DNA from: Streptomyces sp. CB09001
GTDB lineage: Bacteria > Actinomycetota > Actinomycetes > Streptomycetales > Streptomycetaceae
Assembly (NCBI RefSeq): GCF_003369795.1
Contig: NZ_CP026730.1
Coordinates: 5,509,001-5,573,000, forward strand
DNA: 64,000 nucleotides
Reading direction: 5' to 3'
Below the pieces are notes generated by a model, which did not search any database, had not been told where the DNA came from, and saw only the letters and a program-made list of their open reading frames with translations. The position numbers were made by a program, and so were the translations under genes. Below, one piece after another: positions 39,166 to 47,639 of this stretch. Every line of letters starts with the position of its first letter. Within the stretch, counting starts at the first letter, position 1.

Positions 39166-39347
39166 ATCAACTCCATACGTTACTCGTGCGGGCGAAATCC
39201 CGCGGCATCCGGTGCGTCCGTTTGCGTGGCCGGGGCCATGACCCGGTGGCCCGGGGAGCGGGAACCTCGCAACGGGCAACGACCCCGGACGCGGACCGTC
39301 ACGTAACTCGTTCGAGGGCGAGGTGAGAGGTTTGCGAGACTGGTGCG

Positions 39348-40286
39348 GTGAGCAGCGCACCCCCCGCCCCCCGCGTCATCGCCGTAGTCGGACCCACCGC
39401 CGCCGGAAAGTCCGATCTGGGCGTTTTCCTGGCCGAGCGGCTCGGCGGCGAGGTCGTCAACGCCGACTCCATGCAGCTCTACCGAGGGATGGACATCGGC
39501 ACCGCCAAGCTGACGCCCGAGGAGCGCGGAGGCGTCCCGCACCATCTGCTGGACATCTGGGACGTGACGGTCACGGCGTCCGTCGCCGAGTACCAGCGCC
39601 TCGCGCGGGAGCGGATCGACGCGCTGCTCGCCGAGGGACGGTGGCCGATCCTCGTCGGCGGCTCCGGCCTCTACGTCCGCGGGGCGGTCGACAACCTGGA
39701 GTTCCCCGGTACCGACCCCGAGGTCAGGGCCCGCCTCGAGGAGGAGCTCGGCCTGCGCGGCCCGGGTGCGCTGCATGCCCGGCTGGCCCTCGCCGACCCG
39801 GAGGCGGGGCGGGCCATCCTGCCCAGCAACGGGCGTCGCATCGTGCGGGCCCTCGAGGTGATCGAGATCACCGGCAGGCCCTTCACCGCCAACCTCCCCG
39901 GTCACGACTCCGTCTACGACACCGTGCAGATCGGCGTCGACGTCGCCCGCCCCGAGCTGCACGAGCGCATCGCCCTGCGCGTCGACCGGATGTGGGAGGC
40001 CGGTCTGGTCGACGAGGTGCGCGCACTGGAGGCGCAGGGGCTGCGCGAGGGGCGTACGGCGTCCCGCGCGCTCGGCTACCAGCAGGTCCTCGCGGCGCTC
40101 GCCGGTGAGTGCACGCTCGACGAGGCGCGCGCCGAGACCGTCCGTGCCACCAAGCGCTTCGCGCGCCGTCAGGATTCGTGGTTCAGGCGCGACCCGCGGG
40201 TGCACTGGTTGAGTGGGGGTGTGGCGGATCGCACGGAACTTCCGCGACTCGCCCTGTCGTTGGTCGAACGACCGGTTACAGCCTGA
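39348..40286 (+). CDS. miaA: tRNA dimethylallyltransferase MiaA
   Basis: A 312-residue enzyme that adds a dimethylallyl group to A37 of UNN-reading tRNAs; MiaB completes the modification. P-loop GPTAAGKSDL, the DSMQLYRGMDIGTAKLTPEE motif and PHHLLDI are diagnostic, as is LVDEVRALEAQGLREGRTASRALGYQQ. GTG 39348 is used. In streptomycetes this modification affects translation of UUA codons by the bldA tRNA and so development; the window also holds a TTA-containing gene at 34492. Confidence 0.96.
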   Translation: MSSAPPAPRVIAVVGPTAAGKSDLGVFLAERLGGEVVNADSMQLYRGMDIGTAKLTPEERGGVPHHLLDIWDVTVTASVAEYQRLARERIDALLAEGRWPILVGGSGLYVRGAVDNLEFPGTDPEVRARLEEELGLRGPGALHARLALADPEAGRAILPSNGRRIVRALEVIEITGRPFTANLPGHDSVYDTVQIGVDVARPELHERIALRVDRMWEAGLVDEVRALEAQGLREGRTASRALGYQQVLAALAGECTLDEARAETVRATKRFARRQDSWFRRDPRVHWLSGGVADRTELPRLALSLVERPVTA

Positions 40287-40387
40287 TCACGTGATGGCAT
40301 CGGGACGCCCCGGCCGTCATCCGGGCCTTCGGCGGCGTGCCATCATCGAGCTTCGATCGACCGAGTGAGTCCTAGTTGGGAGGGCGC

Positions 40388-40891
40388 GTGGCGATGGAGG
40401 CCGGCCCTCGCGACACCGCACCGAGCACCGAACACGGCACCGCCGACCACGGCGGACCGGAGCCGGACCACGGCACCCTGAGCCCCGACGGTCCCGACGA
40501 GACACCGGACGGCGTCGCCGACGGTCCCACCCCCGACGAGATGTACGGGGACGAGGTCGAGGTCGAGTTGCGGCCCCAGCGCCGGCTGCGCATCTGGCAG
40601 CTCGCGCCCATCGTGTGCCTGGCCGCGCTCGGCTCCCTGATGTTCGCCTTCCCGCTCGCCTTCGACTTCGGCGACAGCGGCGCCGTGATCGCGATGCTGG
40701 GACTGCTGATCTGCTCCTGCGCGGCCGGCTGGGGCATGATGGCCGCCCGCCGGGTCGGTTACACCTGGCCGGGCCTGCCCCAGCGCAGCTCGGGGCGCCG
40801 TGCCGACTGGCGGACGATCCTCGTGTACGCGCTGGCGGTCGCCGCGGTCGTCGTGCTGGCCGTGTGGCGGGTCGCCCGCCTTCGGGGCTGA
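40388..40891 (+). CDS. Small membrane protein with acidic N-terminal domain
   Basis: A 167-residue protein. The first 70 residues are acidic and low-complexity (TAPSTEHGTADHGGPEPDHGTLS...DEMYGDEVEVEL). Three hydrophobic helices follow (IVCLAALGSLMFAFPLAFDF, AVIAMLGLLICSCAAGWGMMAA, ILVYALAVAAVVVLAVW). GTG 40388 is preceded by GGGAGGGC. It sits between miaA and dapF, a position held by a similar small membrane protein in other streptomycetes. Function unknown. Confidence 0.75.
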   Translation: MAMEAGPRDTAPSTEHGTADHGGPEPDHGTLSPDGPDETPDGVADGPTPDEMYGDEVEVELRPQRRLRIWQLAPIVCLAALGSLMFAFPLAFDFGDSGAVIAMLGLLICSCAAGWGMMAARRVGYTWPGLPQRSSGRRADWRTILVYALAVAAVVVLAVWRVARLRG

Positions 40892-40962
40892 CGGGGCCCT
40901 CCCGCCCCGGGCCCGGCTCCGCCCCTCGTCGTCGCGGCACACCCACCCCGTACGATCGAGGA

Positions 40963-41832
40963 ATGAGCACGCGGATCGCCTTCCTCAAGGGTCACGGCAC
41001 CGAGAACGACTTCGTGATCGTTCCCGACCCGGAGAACGCCATCGACCTGCCCCCCGCCGCCGTCGCCGCCCTGTGCGACCGCCGCGCCGGGCTCGGCGGG
41101 GACGGACTGCTGCACGTGGTGCGGTCCGCGGCACACCCCGAGGCCCGCGGCATGGCCGCCGAGGCGGAGTGGTTCATGGACTACCGCAACGGCGACGGCT
41201 CGGTCGCGGAGATGTGCGGCAACGGCGTGCGGGTCTTCGCGCGCTACCTCCAGCGCGCCGGGCACGCCGCCGAGGGAGACCTCGCCGTAGCGACGCGCGG
41301 GGGAGTGAAGCGCGTGCACATCGCCAAGAACGGTGACGTCACCGTCGGCATGGGCCGCGCGCTGCTGCCCGAGGGCGACGTCGAGGTGAGCGTGGGCGAG
41401 CGCGGCTGGCCCGCGCGGAACGTGAACATGGGCAACCCGCACGCGGTCGCCTTCGTCGCCGACCTCGCCCACGCGGGCGACCTGTACGCCCCGCCCTCCC
41501 ACGCGCCCGCCGGCGCCTATCCGGACGGGGTCAACGTCGAGTTCGTGGTCGACCGGGGTCCCGGCCACGTCGCGATGCGCGTCCACGAGCGCGGCTCCGG
41601 CGAGACCCGCTCCTGCGGCACCGGCGCGTGTGCCGTCGCCGTCGCCACCGCCCGCCGGGACGGCCTCGACCCCGCGGCCACCGGGACCCCGGCCACGTAC
41701 ACGGTCGACGTGCCCGGCGGCACCCTGGTGATCACCGAGCGCCCGGACGGCGAGATCGAGATGACGGGGCCGGCCGTGATCGTCGCGGAGGGCGAGTTCG
41801 ACTCCGCCTGGCTGGAAGGGGTACTCGCCTGA
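40963..41832 (+). CDS. dapF: Diaminopimelate epimerase
   Basis: A 289-residue PLP-independent epimerase that interconverts LL- and meso-diaminopimelate for lysine and peptidoglycan synthesis. The two catalytic cysteines are C85 (EMCGNGVR) and C218 (SCGTGACA). KGHGTENDFVIVPD, MGNPHAVAF and GVNVEFV are typical. ATG 40963. It is a single gene with 71 nt upstream and 246 nt downstream before rshA. Confidence 0.96.
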   Translation: MSTRIAFLKGHGTENDFVIVPDPENAIDLPPAAVAALCDRRAGLGGDGLLHVVRSAAHPEARGMAAEAEWFMDYRNGDGSVAEMCGNGVRVFARYLQRAGHAAEGDLAVATRGGVKRVHIAKNGDVTVGMGRALLPEGDVEVSVGERGWPARNVNMGNPHAVAFVADLAHAGDLYAPPSHAPAGAYPDGVNVEFVVDRGPGHVAMRVHERGSGETRSCGTGACAVAVATARRDGLDPAATGTPATYTVDVPGGTLVITERPDGEIEMTGPAVIVAEGEFDSAWLEGVLA

Positions 41833-42078
41833 ACCACGACCCGGTCGCCCGGACCGCGGTGAACCACAGCGCGGTCCATGACACTCAGTGCGAAAACGTA
41901 AACCCTCGGACCATCGCTCGAATGGGTGATCCGTTTCACGCTCGGCGAGAGGCGGTCGGCCGCACGTGATGGGCTCGATAGCATCAAGCACCGGCCCGGA
42001 CGGGGGACCGACAGCATCCCCTGAGCCGTGTCCGCCCTGGGATTCCCCGTCCGCCGGTCCGCGCAGCCGGAGGTGCCC
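41833..42078. other. Intergenic region upstream of rshA
   Basis: 246 nt, free of a supported gene. TAGCAT at 41979-41984 is the best -10-like hexamer; its -35 is poor (around TCGGCC). No clear operator or terminator is seen. Confidence 0.4.
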
Positions 42079-44256
42079 ATGAATGCGGAGGCCGTGAATC
42101 CAGCGAGCCCGGGACCCGTGCCGCCCGCGGCCACCGGTGCCGTCACGCCGGCGCCCCGCAGGAAGGCCCGCCCCCGGATCGACCTGCGCCGCCTCGGCCG
42201 CGCCGCGCTGCTCGGCTCCGCCACCCGCAGCCGGGGCCTGCCCGACGCCATCGGCCACGTCGTCGAGGCCCACCGCGCCCACCACCCCGACGCCGACCTC
42301 GACCCGCTGCGCCGCGCCTACGTCCTGGCCGAGTCCTCGCACCGCGGACAGATGCGCAAGAGCGGCGAGCCGTACATCACCCACCCGCTCGCCGTCACCC
42401 TGATCCTCGCCGAACTGGGCGCGGAGACCACCACCCTGACCGCCTCGCTCCTCCACGACACCGTCGAGGACACCGAGGTGACGCTCGATCAGGTCGGCGA
42501 GCAGTTCGGCGCCGAGGTCCGCTACCTCGTGGACGGCGTCACCAAGCTGGAGAAGGTCGACTACGGCGCCGCCGCCGAACCCGAGACCTTCCGCAAGATG
42601 CTCCTCGCCACCGGCAACGACGTCCGCGTGATGTCCATCAAACTCGCCGACCGGCTGCACAACATGCGCACCCTCGGCGTCATGCGCCGCGAGAAGCAGG
42701 AACGCATCGCCAAGGTCACCCGCGACGTCCTCATCCCGCTCGCCGAACGGCTCGGCGTCCAGGCGCTCAAGTCCGAGCTGGAAGACCTGGTCTTCGCGGT
42801 CATGCACCCCGAGGAGTACGCGCACACGCGGGAGCTGGTCCAGGAGAACGCCGCTCGCGCGGACGACCCGCTCGCCGCGGTCGCCGACGAGGTGCGGGGC
42901 GTGCTGCGCGAGGCCGACATCCAGGCCGAAGTCCTCATCCGCCCGCGCCACTTCGTCTCGGTCCACCGCGTCTCCCGCAAGCGCGGCACGCTCCGCGGCG
43001 CGGACTTCGGCCGCCTCCTGGTGCTCGTGCAGGAGGACGCCGACTGCTACGCCGTCCTCGGCGAGCTGCACACCTGTATGACGCCCGTCGTCTCGGAGTT
43101 CAAGGACTTCATCGCCGTCCCCAAGTTCAACCTCTACCAGTCGCTGCACACGGCGGTGGCCCGCGCGGAGGACGGCCAGGTCGTCGAAGTCCTCATCCGC
43201 ACCCACCAGATGCACAAGGTCGCCGAGGCCGGTGTGGTCGCGCTCGGCAACCCGTACGCTCCTCCGTCGGAGGAGCAGGGCGCGGGCGACGGCGAGCGCG
43301 CCGACCCCACCCGCCCCGGCTGGCTCTCCCGGCTGCTCGACTGGCAGCGCGGCGCCCCCGACGCCGACACGTTCTGGTCCACCCTCCGTGAGGACCTCGC
43401 CCAGGACCGCGAGATCACCGTCTTCCGCCCCGACGGCGGCACCCTCGGCCTCCCCGAGGGCGCGACCTGCGTCGACGCCGCCTACGCCCAGTACGGCGAG
43501 GACGCGCACGCGACCATCGGCGCCCGGGTCAACGGTCGGCTGGCGCCCATGAGCACGGTGCTGCGGGACGGCGACACCGTGCAGCTCCTGATGGGCCAGG
43601 ACCCCGCCTCCGAGCCCTCCAGGGAGTGGCTGGAGCACGCCCACACCCCGGTCGCGCGGATCGCCATCCAGCGCCGGCTCGCGGCCCACCCGGAAGCGGC
43701 GCCCGAGCCGGAGGAGGCACCCCGCGGACCCGGCGTACCCGAGACCCTCGCCCGCGCGGACGCGCCGCGTCCGGCCCCGGACGCCGCACCCGCCCGCCCC
43801 GCAGCCGCCGACGTCCTCGTCGACCCGCCGGGCGCGACCGTGCGGCTGGCGGGCTGCTGCACCCCCGTACCACCGGACGAGATCACCGGTTTCGCCGTGC
43901 GCGGGGGTGTGGTGACCGTGCACCGCGCCCAGTGCGCGGTGGTGGCGCGCATGAAGAGCGCCGGGCGCGCGGAGGTCGGTGTGCGCTGGGGGGAGAGCAC
44001 CGGGTGCCGGGTGACCCTGCTCGCCGAATCGTTCGGCCGCCCGCACCTGCTGGCCGACCTCACCGAGGCCATGGCCCTCGAAGGCGCCGAAATCGTCTCC
44101 GCGACCGTCGAACCCCCGGACCGCCAGCGGGTCCGGCACAGCTACACCGTCGTACTCCCGGACGCCGCCCGGCTGCCCGCCCTCATGCGCGCCATGCGCG
44201 ACGTGGCCGGCGTGTACGACGTCAGCCGGGCCCAGCCGCAGCCGACCGGCGCCTGA
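42079..44256 (+). CDS. rshA: RelA/SpoT homologue RshA (hydrolase-type RSH)
   Basis: A 725-residue long RSH protein. Ordered domains: HD hydrolase (HRGQMRKSGEPYITHPLAV, HDTVEDT at 126-132, IKLADRLHNMRTL near 188-199), RelA_SpoT synthetase-like (about 285-390), TGS (about 415-490) and C-terminal ACT (about 660-720). The hydrolase metal and catalytic residues are intact. Against the classic synthetase pattern, K251 and D264 (Rel_Seq numbering) correspond to V298 and G311, and K243 to R290, while the EVLIRT glutamate stays. This looks like a synthetase-impaired, hydrolase-competent RSH. ATG 42079 has GGAGG upstream. It corresponds to rshA, the second RSH of S. coelicolor besides relA. Confidence 0.9.
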   Translation: MNAEAVNPASPGPVPPAATGAVTPAPRRKARPRIDLRRLGRAALLGSATRSRGLPDAIGHVVEAHRAHHPDADLDPLRRAYVLAESSHRGQMRKSGEPYITHPLAVTLILAELGAETTTLTASLLHDTVEDTEVTLDQVGEQFGAEVRYLVDGVTKLEKVDYGAAAEPETFRKMLLATGNDVRVMSIKLADRLHNMRTLGVMRREKQERIAKVTRDVLIPLAERLGVQALKSELEDLVFAVMHPEEYAHTRELVQENAARADDPLAAVADEVRGVLREADIQAEVLIRPRHFVSVHRVSRKRGTLRGADFGRLLVLVQEDADCYAVLGELHTCMTPVVSEFKDFIAVPKFNLYQSLHTAVARAEDGQVVEVLIRTHQMHKVAEAGVVALGNPYAPPSEEQGAGDGERADPTRPGWLSRLLDWQRGAPDADTFWSTLREDLAQDREITVFRPDGGTLGLPEGATCVDAAYAQYGEDAHATIGARVNGRLAPMSTVLRDGDTVQLLMGQDPASEPSREWLEHAHTPVARIAIQRRLAAHPEAAPEPEEAPRGPGVPETLARADAPRPAPDAAPARPAAADVLVDPPGATVRLAGCCTPVPPDEITGFAVRGGVVTVHRAQCAVVARMKSAGRAEVGVRWGESTGCRVTLLAESFGRPHLLADLTEAMALEGAEIVSATVEPPDRQRVRHSYTVVLPDAARLPALMRAMRDVAGVYDVSRAQPQPTGA

Positions 44257-44286
44257 ACCGGCGCCTGAACCGGCGCCTGAACCGGC
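44245..44286 (+). repeat. 3.5 copies of a 12-bp repeat across the rshA stop
   Basis: ACCGGCGCCTGA occurs three times at 44245-44256, 44257-44268 and 44269-44280, plus a half copy to 44286. The first copy encodes the last TGA-stop-containing codons of rshA, and the later copies repeat the stop in frame. This is a simple expansion with no known function. Confidence 0.85.
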
Positions 44287-44365
44287 ACACCGCGCGGGGA
44301 CCCGTTCGAGTGCTCCGGGTGCGCGTCGTCGCCGCCGGACACGCGCGCGCTGATAGCCGTGGGGG

Positions 44366-45904
44366 ATGCTGCACACCCCTCACCCCCCGACTCCGCGACC
44401 CCGCGCACGCTCCCGGCGCCGGCTCAGGGCCGCGGCGCTGCTCGCCTCCGCCGTCTCCGTCTGCCTGGTCGCCGCGACAGCCCCGCCGACCCCGCTGGGC
44501 GTCGGCGACCGGCTCTTCCCGCAGCTGGGCAACCCCGGTTACGACGTGACGGCGTACGACCTCTCCTTCACCTACTCCGGCAGCAACAGCGAGCCGCTGA
44601 AGGCCGTCACCACCATCGAGGCCCGGACGACCGCCGACCTGGACCGGATCAACCTCGACTTCGCCCACGGGAAGGTCGACTCCGTGGAGGTCGACGGCGA
44701 GCCCGCCGGCTTCGCCACCGCGGGCGAGGACCTGGTCGTGACGCCCGAGGACGCGCTCGACGAGGGCGACTGGACGCGGATCACCGTGCGGCACAGCAGC
44801 GACCCGGTGTATCCCGAGGACCGCCAGGGCGGGTGGGTGCGCACCGCCGACGGCCTCGCCATGGCCAACCAGGCGGACGTCGCCCACCTGGTGTTCCCCT
44901 GCAACGACCACCCCTCCGACAAGGCGCGGTTCACGTTCCACATCACCGCCCCCGACGGACTCACGGCCGTCGCGAACGGACTGCCGACCCGCGTGGACCG
45001 GACCGGCGGATCGACCACCTGGACCTACCGGAGCCCGCACCCCATGGCCACCGAGCTGGCCCAGGTGTCCATCGGCCGCTCCACGGTGCTGCACCGCGCC
45101 GGGCCGCACGGACTGCCCATCCGGGACGTGGTGCCGACCGAGCACCGCGCGGCGCTCGAACCGTGGCTGGCGAAGACCCCCGGCCAGATCACGTGGATGG
45201 AGCAGAAGGTCGGGCGCTACCCCTTCGAGACGTACGGCCTGCTCATGGCCGACGCCACCACCGGCTTCGAACTCGAGACCCAGACCCTCACCCTCTTCGA
45301 GCGGGAGCTGTTCACCGAGCCGGCCTACCCGAAGTGGTACGTCGAGTCGATCATGGTGCACGAGCTGGCCCACTCGTGGTTCGGCAACAGCGTCAGCCCG
45401 GCCACCTGGTCCGACCTGTGGCTCAACGAGGGCCACGCCACCTGGTACGAGGCGCTGTACGCGGAGGAGACCGCGGACAAGCCCGTGGCGGCCCGTATGA
45501 AGGCCGCCTACGGGGCCTCCGACCGCTGGCGCACGGCGGGCGGACCACCCGCCGCCCCCAAGCCGCCGAAGAACGGCAACAAGACCGGGATCTTCCGCGC
45601 CAACGTGTACGACGGCGCCGCGCTCGTGCTCTACGCCCTGCGCCAGGAGATCGGCCGCCCCGCCTTCGAACACGTCGAACGCGCGTGGGTCGCCCGCAAC
45701 GAGGACGGCACGGCGACGACCGCCGACTTCGTCCGGCTCGCCTCCGAGACCTCCGGCCGCGACCTGGGCGGCTTCTTCCGGGCCTGGCTGTACGGCGAGA
45801 AGACCCCGCCGATGCCCGGCCACCCGGACTGGAAGCAGAACCCCGTCGAGAAGGCCGCCGGGAAGCAGCCCGCCAAGGCGTCCCACAAGGCACACGGGGA
45901 ATAA
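44366..45904 (+). CDS. Secreted M1-family zinc metallopeptidase
   Basis: A 512-residue peptidase with a Sec-type signal (RLRAAALLASAVSVCLVAATAP). After an N-terminal beta domain comes the M1 catalytic domain with the zinc motif HELAHSWFGN...LNEGHATW (HExxHx18E). The GxMEN substrate-binding motif is replaced by GFELETQTL, so specificity for peptide N-termini may differ from classical aminopeptidases. It lacks the large ERAP-type C-terminal domain, so it is the compact type common in streptomycetes. ATG 44366 follows a G-rich stretch. A 14-bp hairpin terminator follows. Confidence 0.93.
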   Translation: MLHTPHPPTPRPRARSRRRLRAAALLASAVSVCLVAATAPPTPLGVGDRLFPQLGNPGYDVTAYDLSFTYSGSNSEPLKAVTTIEARTTADLDRINLDFAHGKVDSVEVDGEPAGFATAGEDLVVTPEDALDEGDWTRITVRHSSDPVYPEDRQGGWVRTADGLAMANQADVAHLVFPCNDHPSDKARFTFHITAPDGLTAVANGLPTRVDRTGGSTTWTYRSPHPMATELAQVSIGRSTVLHRAGPHGLPIRDVVPTEHRAALEPWLAKTPGQITWMEQKVGRYPFETYGLLMADATTGFELETQTLTLFERELFTEPAYPKWYVESIMVHELAHSWFGNSVSPATWSDLWLNEGHATWYEALYAEETADKPVAARMKAAYGASDRWRTAGGPPAAPKPPKNGNKTGIFRANVYDGAALVLYALRQEIGRPAFEHVERAWVARNEDGTATTADFVRLASETSGRDLGGFFRAWLYGEKTPPMPGHPDWKQNPVEKAAGKQPAKASHKAHGE

Positions 45905-45918
45905 GCCGGTGACGAGAC

Positions 45919-45962
45919 GGCCCGTGCCGTGCGACCATCTTCGGGACGGCGCGGTACGGGCC
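45919..45962 (+). terminator. Hairpin terminator after the M1 peptidase
   Basis: Arms GGCCCGTGCCGTGC (45919-45932) and GCGCGGTACGGGCC (45949-45962) form a 14-bp stem with two G-U pairs around a 16-nt loop. Placed 15 nt after the stop. Confidence 0.75.
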
Positions 45963-46050
45963 CCGGGAATCTCCCCGGTGGCTCGCACGTTGTACATCAT
46001 GACGCGGCCAGGGTGCCGCGCCCACCACCTCCCAGCTACGTAAGGATCCA

Positions 46051-47544
46051 ATGACCTCCTCTTCTTCCCCCTCCCAGGACACCAAGCGTCTCGCGCAGAC
46101 CTATCCCGAGGGCCTTCGGGCCGATGCCCTGATGGAAGAGGACGTCGCCTGGAACCGCGGAAACGACTCGCAGTGGGACGGCGAGCAGTTCGACCGCTCC
46201 GACCGCGCGGCCCTGCGCCGCGTGGCGGGCCTCTCCACCGAGCTCGAGGACGTCACCGAGGTCGAGTACCGCCAGCTCCGTCTGGAGCGGGTCGTCCTCG
46301 TCGGCGTCTGGACCTCGGGCACCGTGCAGGACGCGGAGAACTCCCTGGCCGAGCTGGCCGCCCTCGCGGAGACGGCGGGTGCGCTCGTGCTCGACGGCGT
46401 CGTCCAGCGCCGCGACAAGCCCGACGCCGCCACCTACATCGGCTCCGGCAAGGCCGAGGAGCTGCGCGACGTCGTGCTCGACACCGGCGCGGACACCGTC
46501 ATCTGCGACGGTGAGCTCAGCCCGGGTCAGCTCATCCACCTCGAGGACGTCGTCAAGGTCAAGGTCATCGACCGCACGGCCCTGATCCTGGACATCTTCG
46601 CCCAGCACGCCAAGTCCCGAGAGGGCAAGGCGCAGGTCGCGCTCGCGCAGATGCAGTACATGCTGCCGAGGCTCCGCGGCTGGGGTCAGTCGCTGTCCCG
46701 GCAGATGGGCGGCGGCAAGGGCGGCGGTCTCGCCACCCGTGGTCCCGGTGAGACCAAGATCGAGACGGACCGGCGCCGGATCCGCGAGAAGATGGCGAAG
46801 ATGCGCCGGGAGATCGCGGAGATGAAGACCGGCCGCGAGATCAAGCGCCAGGAGCGCAAGCGCCACAAGGTGCCGTCCGTCGCCATCGCGGGCTACACCA
46901 ACGCCGGCAAGTCCTCGCTGCTCAACCGCCTCACGGGCGCGGGCGTACTGGTCGAGAACGCCCTGTTCGCAACCCTCGACCCGACCGTGCGCCGGGCCGA
47001 GACCCCCAGCGGGCGGCTGTACACCCTGGCCGACACCGTCGGCTTCGTCCGGCACCTGCCGCACCACCTGGTCGAGGCGTTCCGCTCCACGATGGAGGAG
47101 GTCGGCGACTCCGACCTGATCCTCCACGTGGTCGACGGCTCGCACCCCGTCCCGGAGGAGCAGCTGGCCGCCGTGCGTGAGGTGATCAGGGACGTCGGCG
47201 CCACCGGCGTACCGGAGATCGTCGTGATCAACAAGGCCGACATGGCCGACCCGCTGGTGCTCCAGCGGCTGCTGCGGGTCGAGAAGCGGGCCATCGCCGT
47301 CTCGGCGCGCACCGGCCAGAACATCGACCAGCTGCTCGCCCTGATCGACAACGAGCTGCCGCGTCCCTCGGTCGAGATCGAGGCGCTCGTGCCGTACACC
47401 CACGGCAAGCTGGTGGCCCGTGCCCACGACGAGGGCGAGGTGATCTCCGAGGAGCACACCCCGGAGGGCACCCTGCTCAAGGTGCGGGTGCACGAGGAGC
47501 TGGCGGCGGAGTTCGCGCCGTACGTTCCGGCGCCGCTCGCCTGA
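46051..47544 (+). CDS. hflX: Ribosome-associated GTPase HflX
   Basis: A 497-residue HflX, a GTPase that binds the 50S subunit and splits stalled ribosomes. The N-terminal HflX domain (VVLVGVW..SLAELAALAETAGALVLDGVVQRRDKPDAATYIGSGKAEEL) is followed by a Gly-rich motif QMGGGKGGGLATRGPGETKIETDRRRI, a coiled-coil, and the G domain with G1 GYTNAGKSSLLN, G3 DTVGF and G4 NKAD. ATG 46051 comes after AAGGATCCA. It is monocistronic with a strong terminator downstream. Confidence 0.96.
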   Translation: MTSSSSPSQDTKRLAQTYPEGLRADALMEEDVAWNRGNDSQWDGEQFDRSDRAALRRVAGLSTELEDVTEVEYRQLRLERVVLVGVWTSGTVQDAENSLAELAALAETAGALVLDGVVQRRDKPDAATYIGSGKAEELRDVVLDTGADTVICDGELSPGQLIHLEDVVKVKVIDRTALILDIFAQHAKSREGKAQVALAQMQYMLPRLRGWGQSLSRQMGGGKGGGLATRGPGETKIETDRRRIREKMAKMRREIAEMKTGREIKRQERKRHKVPSVAIAGYTNAGKSSLLNRLTGAGVLVENALFATLDPTVRRAETPSGRLYTLADTVGFVRHLPHHLVEAFRSTMEEVGDSDLILHVVDGSHPVPEEQLAAVREVIRDVGATGVPEIVVINKADMADPLVLQRLLRVEKRAIAVSARTGQNIDQLLALIDNELPRPSVEIEALVPYTHGKLVARAHDEGEVISEEHTPEGTLLKVRVHEELAAEFAPYVPAPLA

Positions 47545-47572
47545 GACCGCGCGGCCAGGCGGCAGTCCGGCC

Positions 47573-47618
47573 GACCGAGGGCCCGTCCCCTGCCTCGGCA
47601 GGGGACGGGCCCTCGGTC
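47573..47618. terminator. 22-bp perfect bidirectional terminator
   Basis: The left arm 47573-47594 (ending CCCCTGCC) and right arm 47597-47618 are complementary over 22 bp around a TC loop. It lies between hflX (+) and the first trypsin-like lipoprotein gene (-), whose stop is 22 nt away. Confidence 0.85.
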
Positions 47619-47639
47619 ATGTACGGATCCACGTACGGA

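Noticed and set aside
38083..39326. Long open frames on both strands over the repeat tract
   Set aside because: The 24/25-bp unit lengths break every frame; all products are Arg/Pro/Gly-rich and none has a ribosome-binding site.
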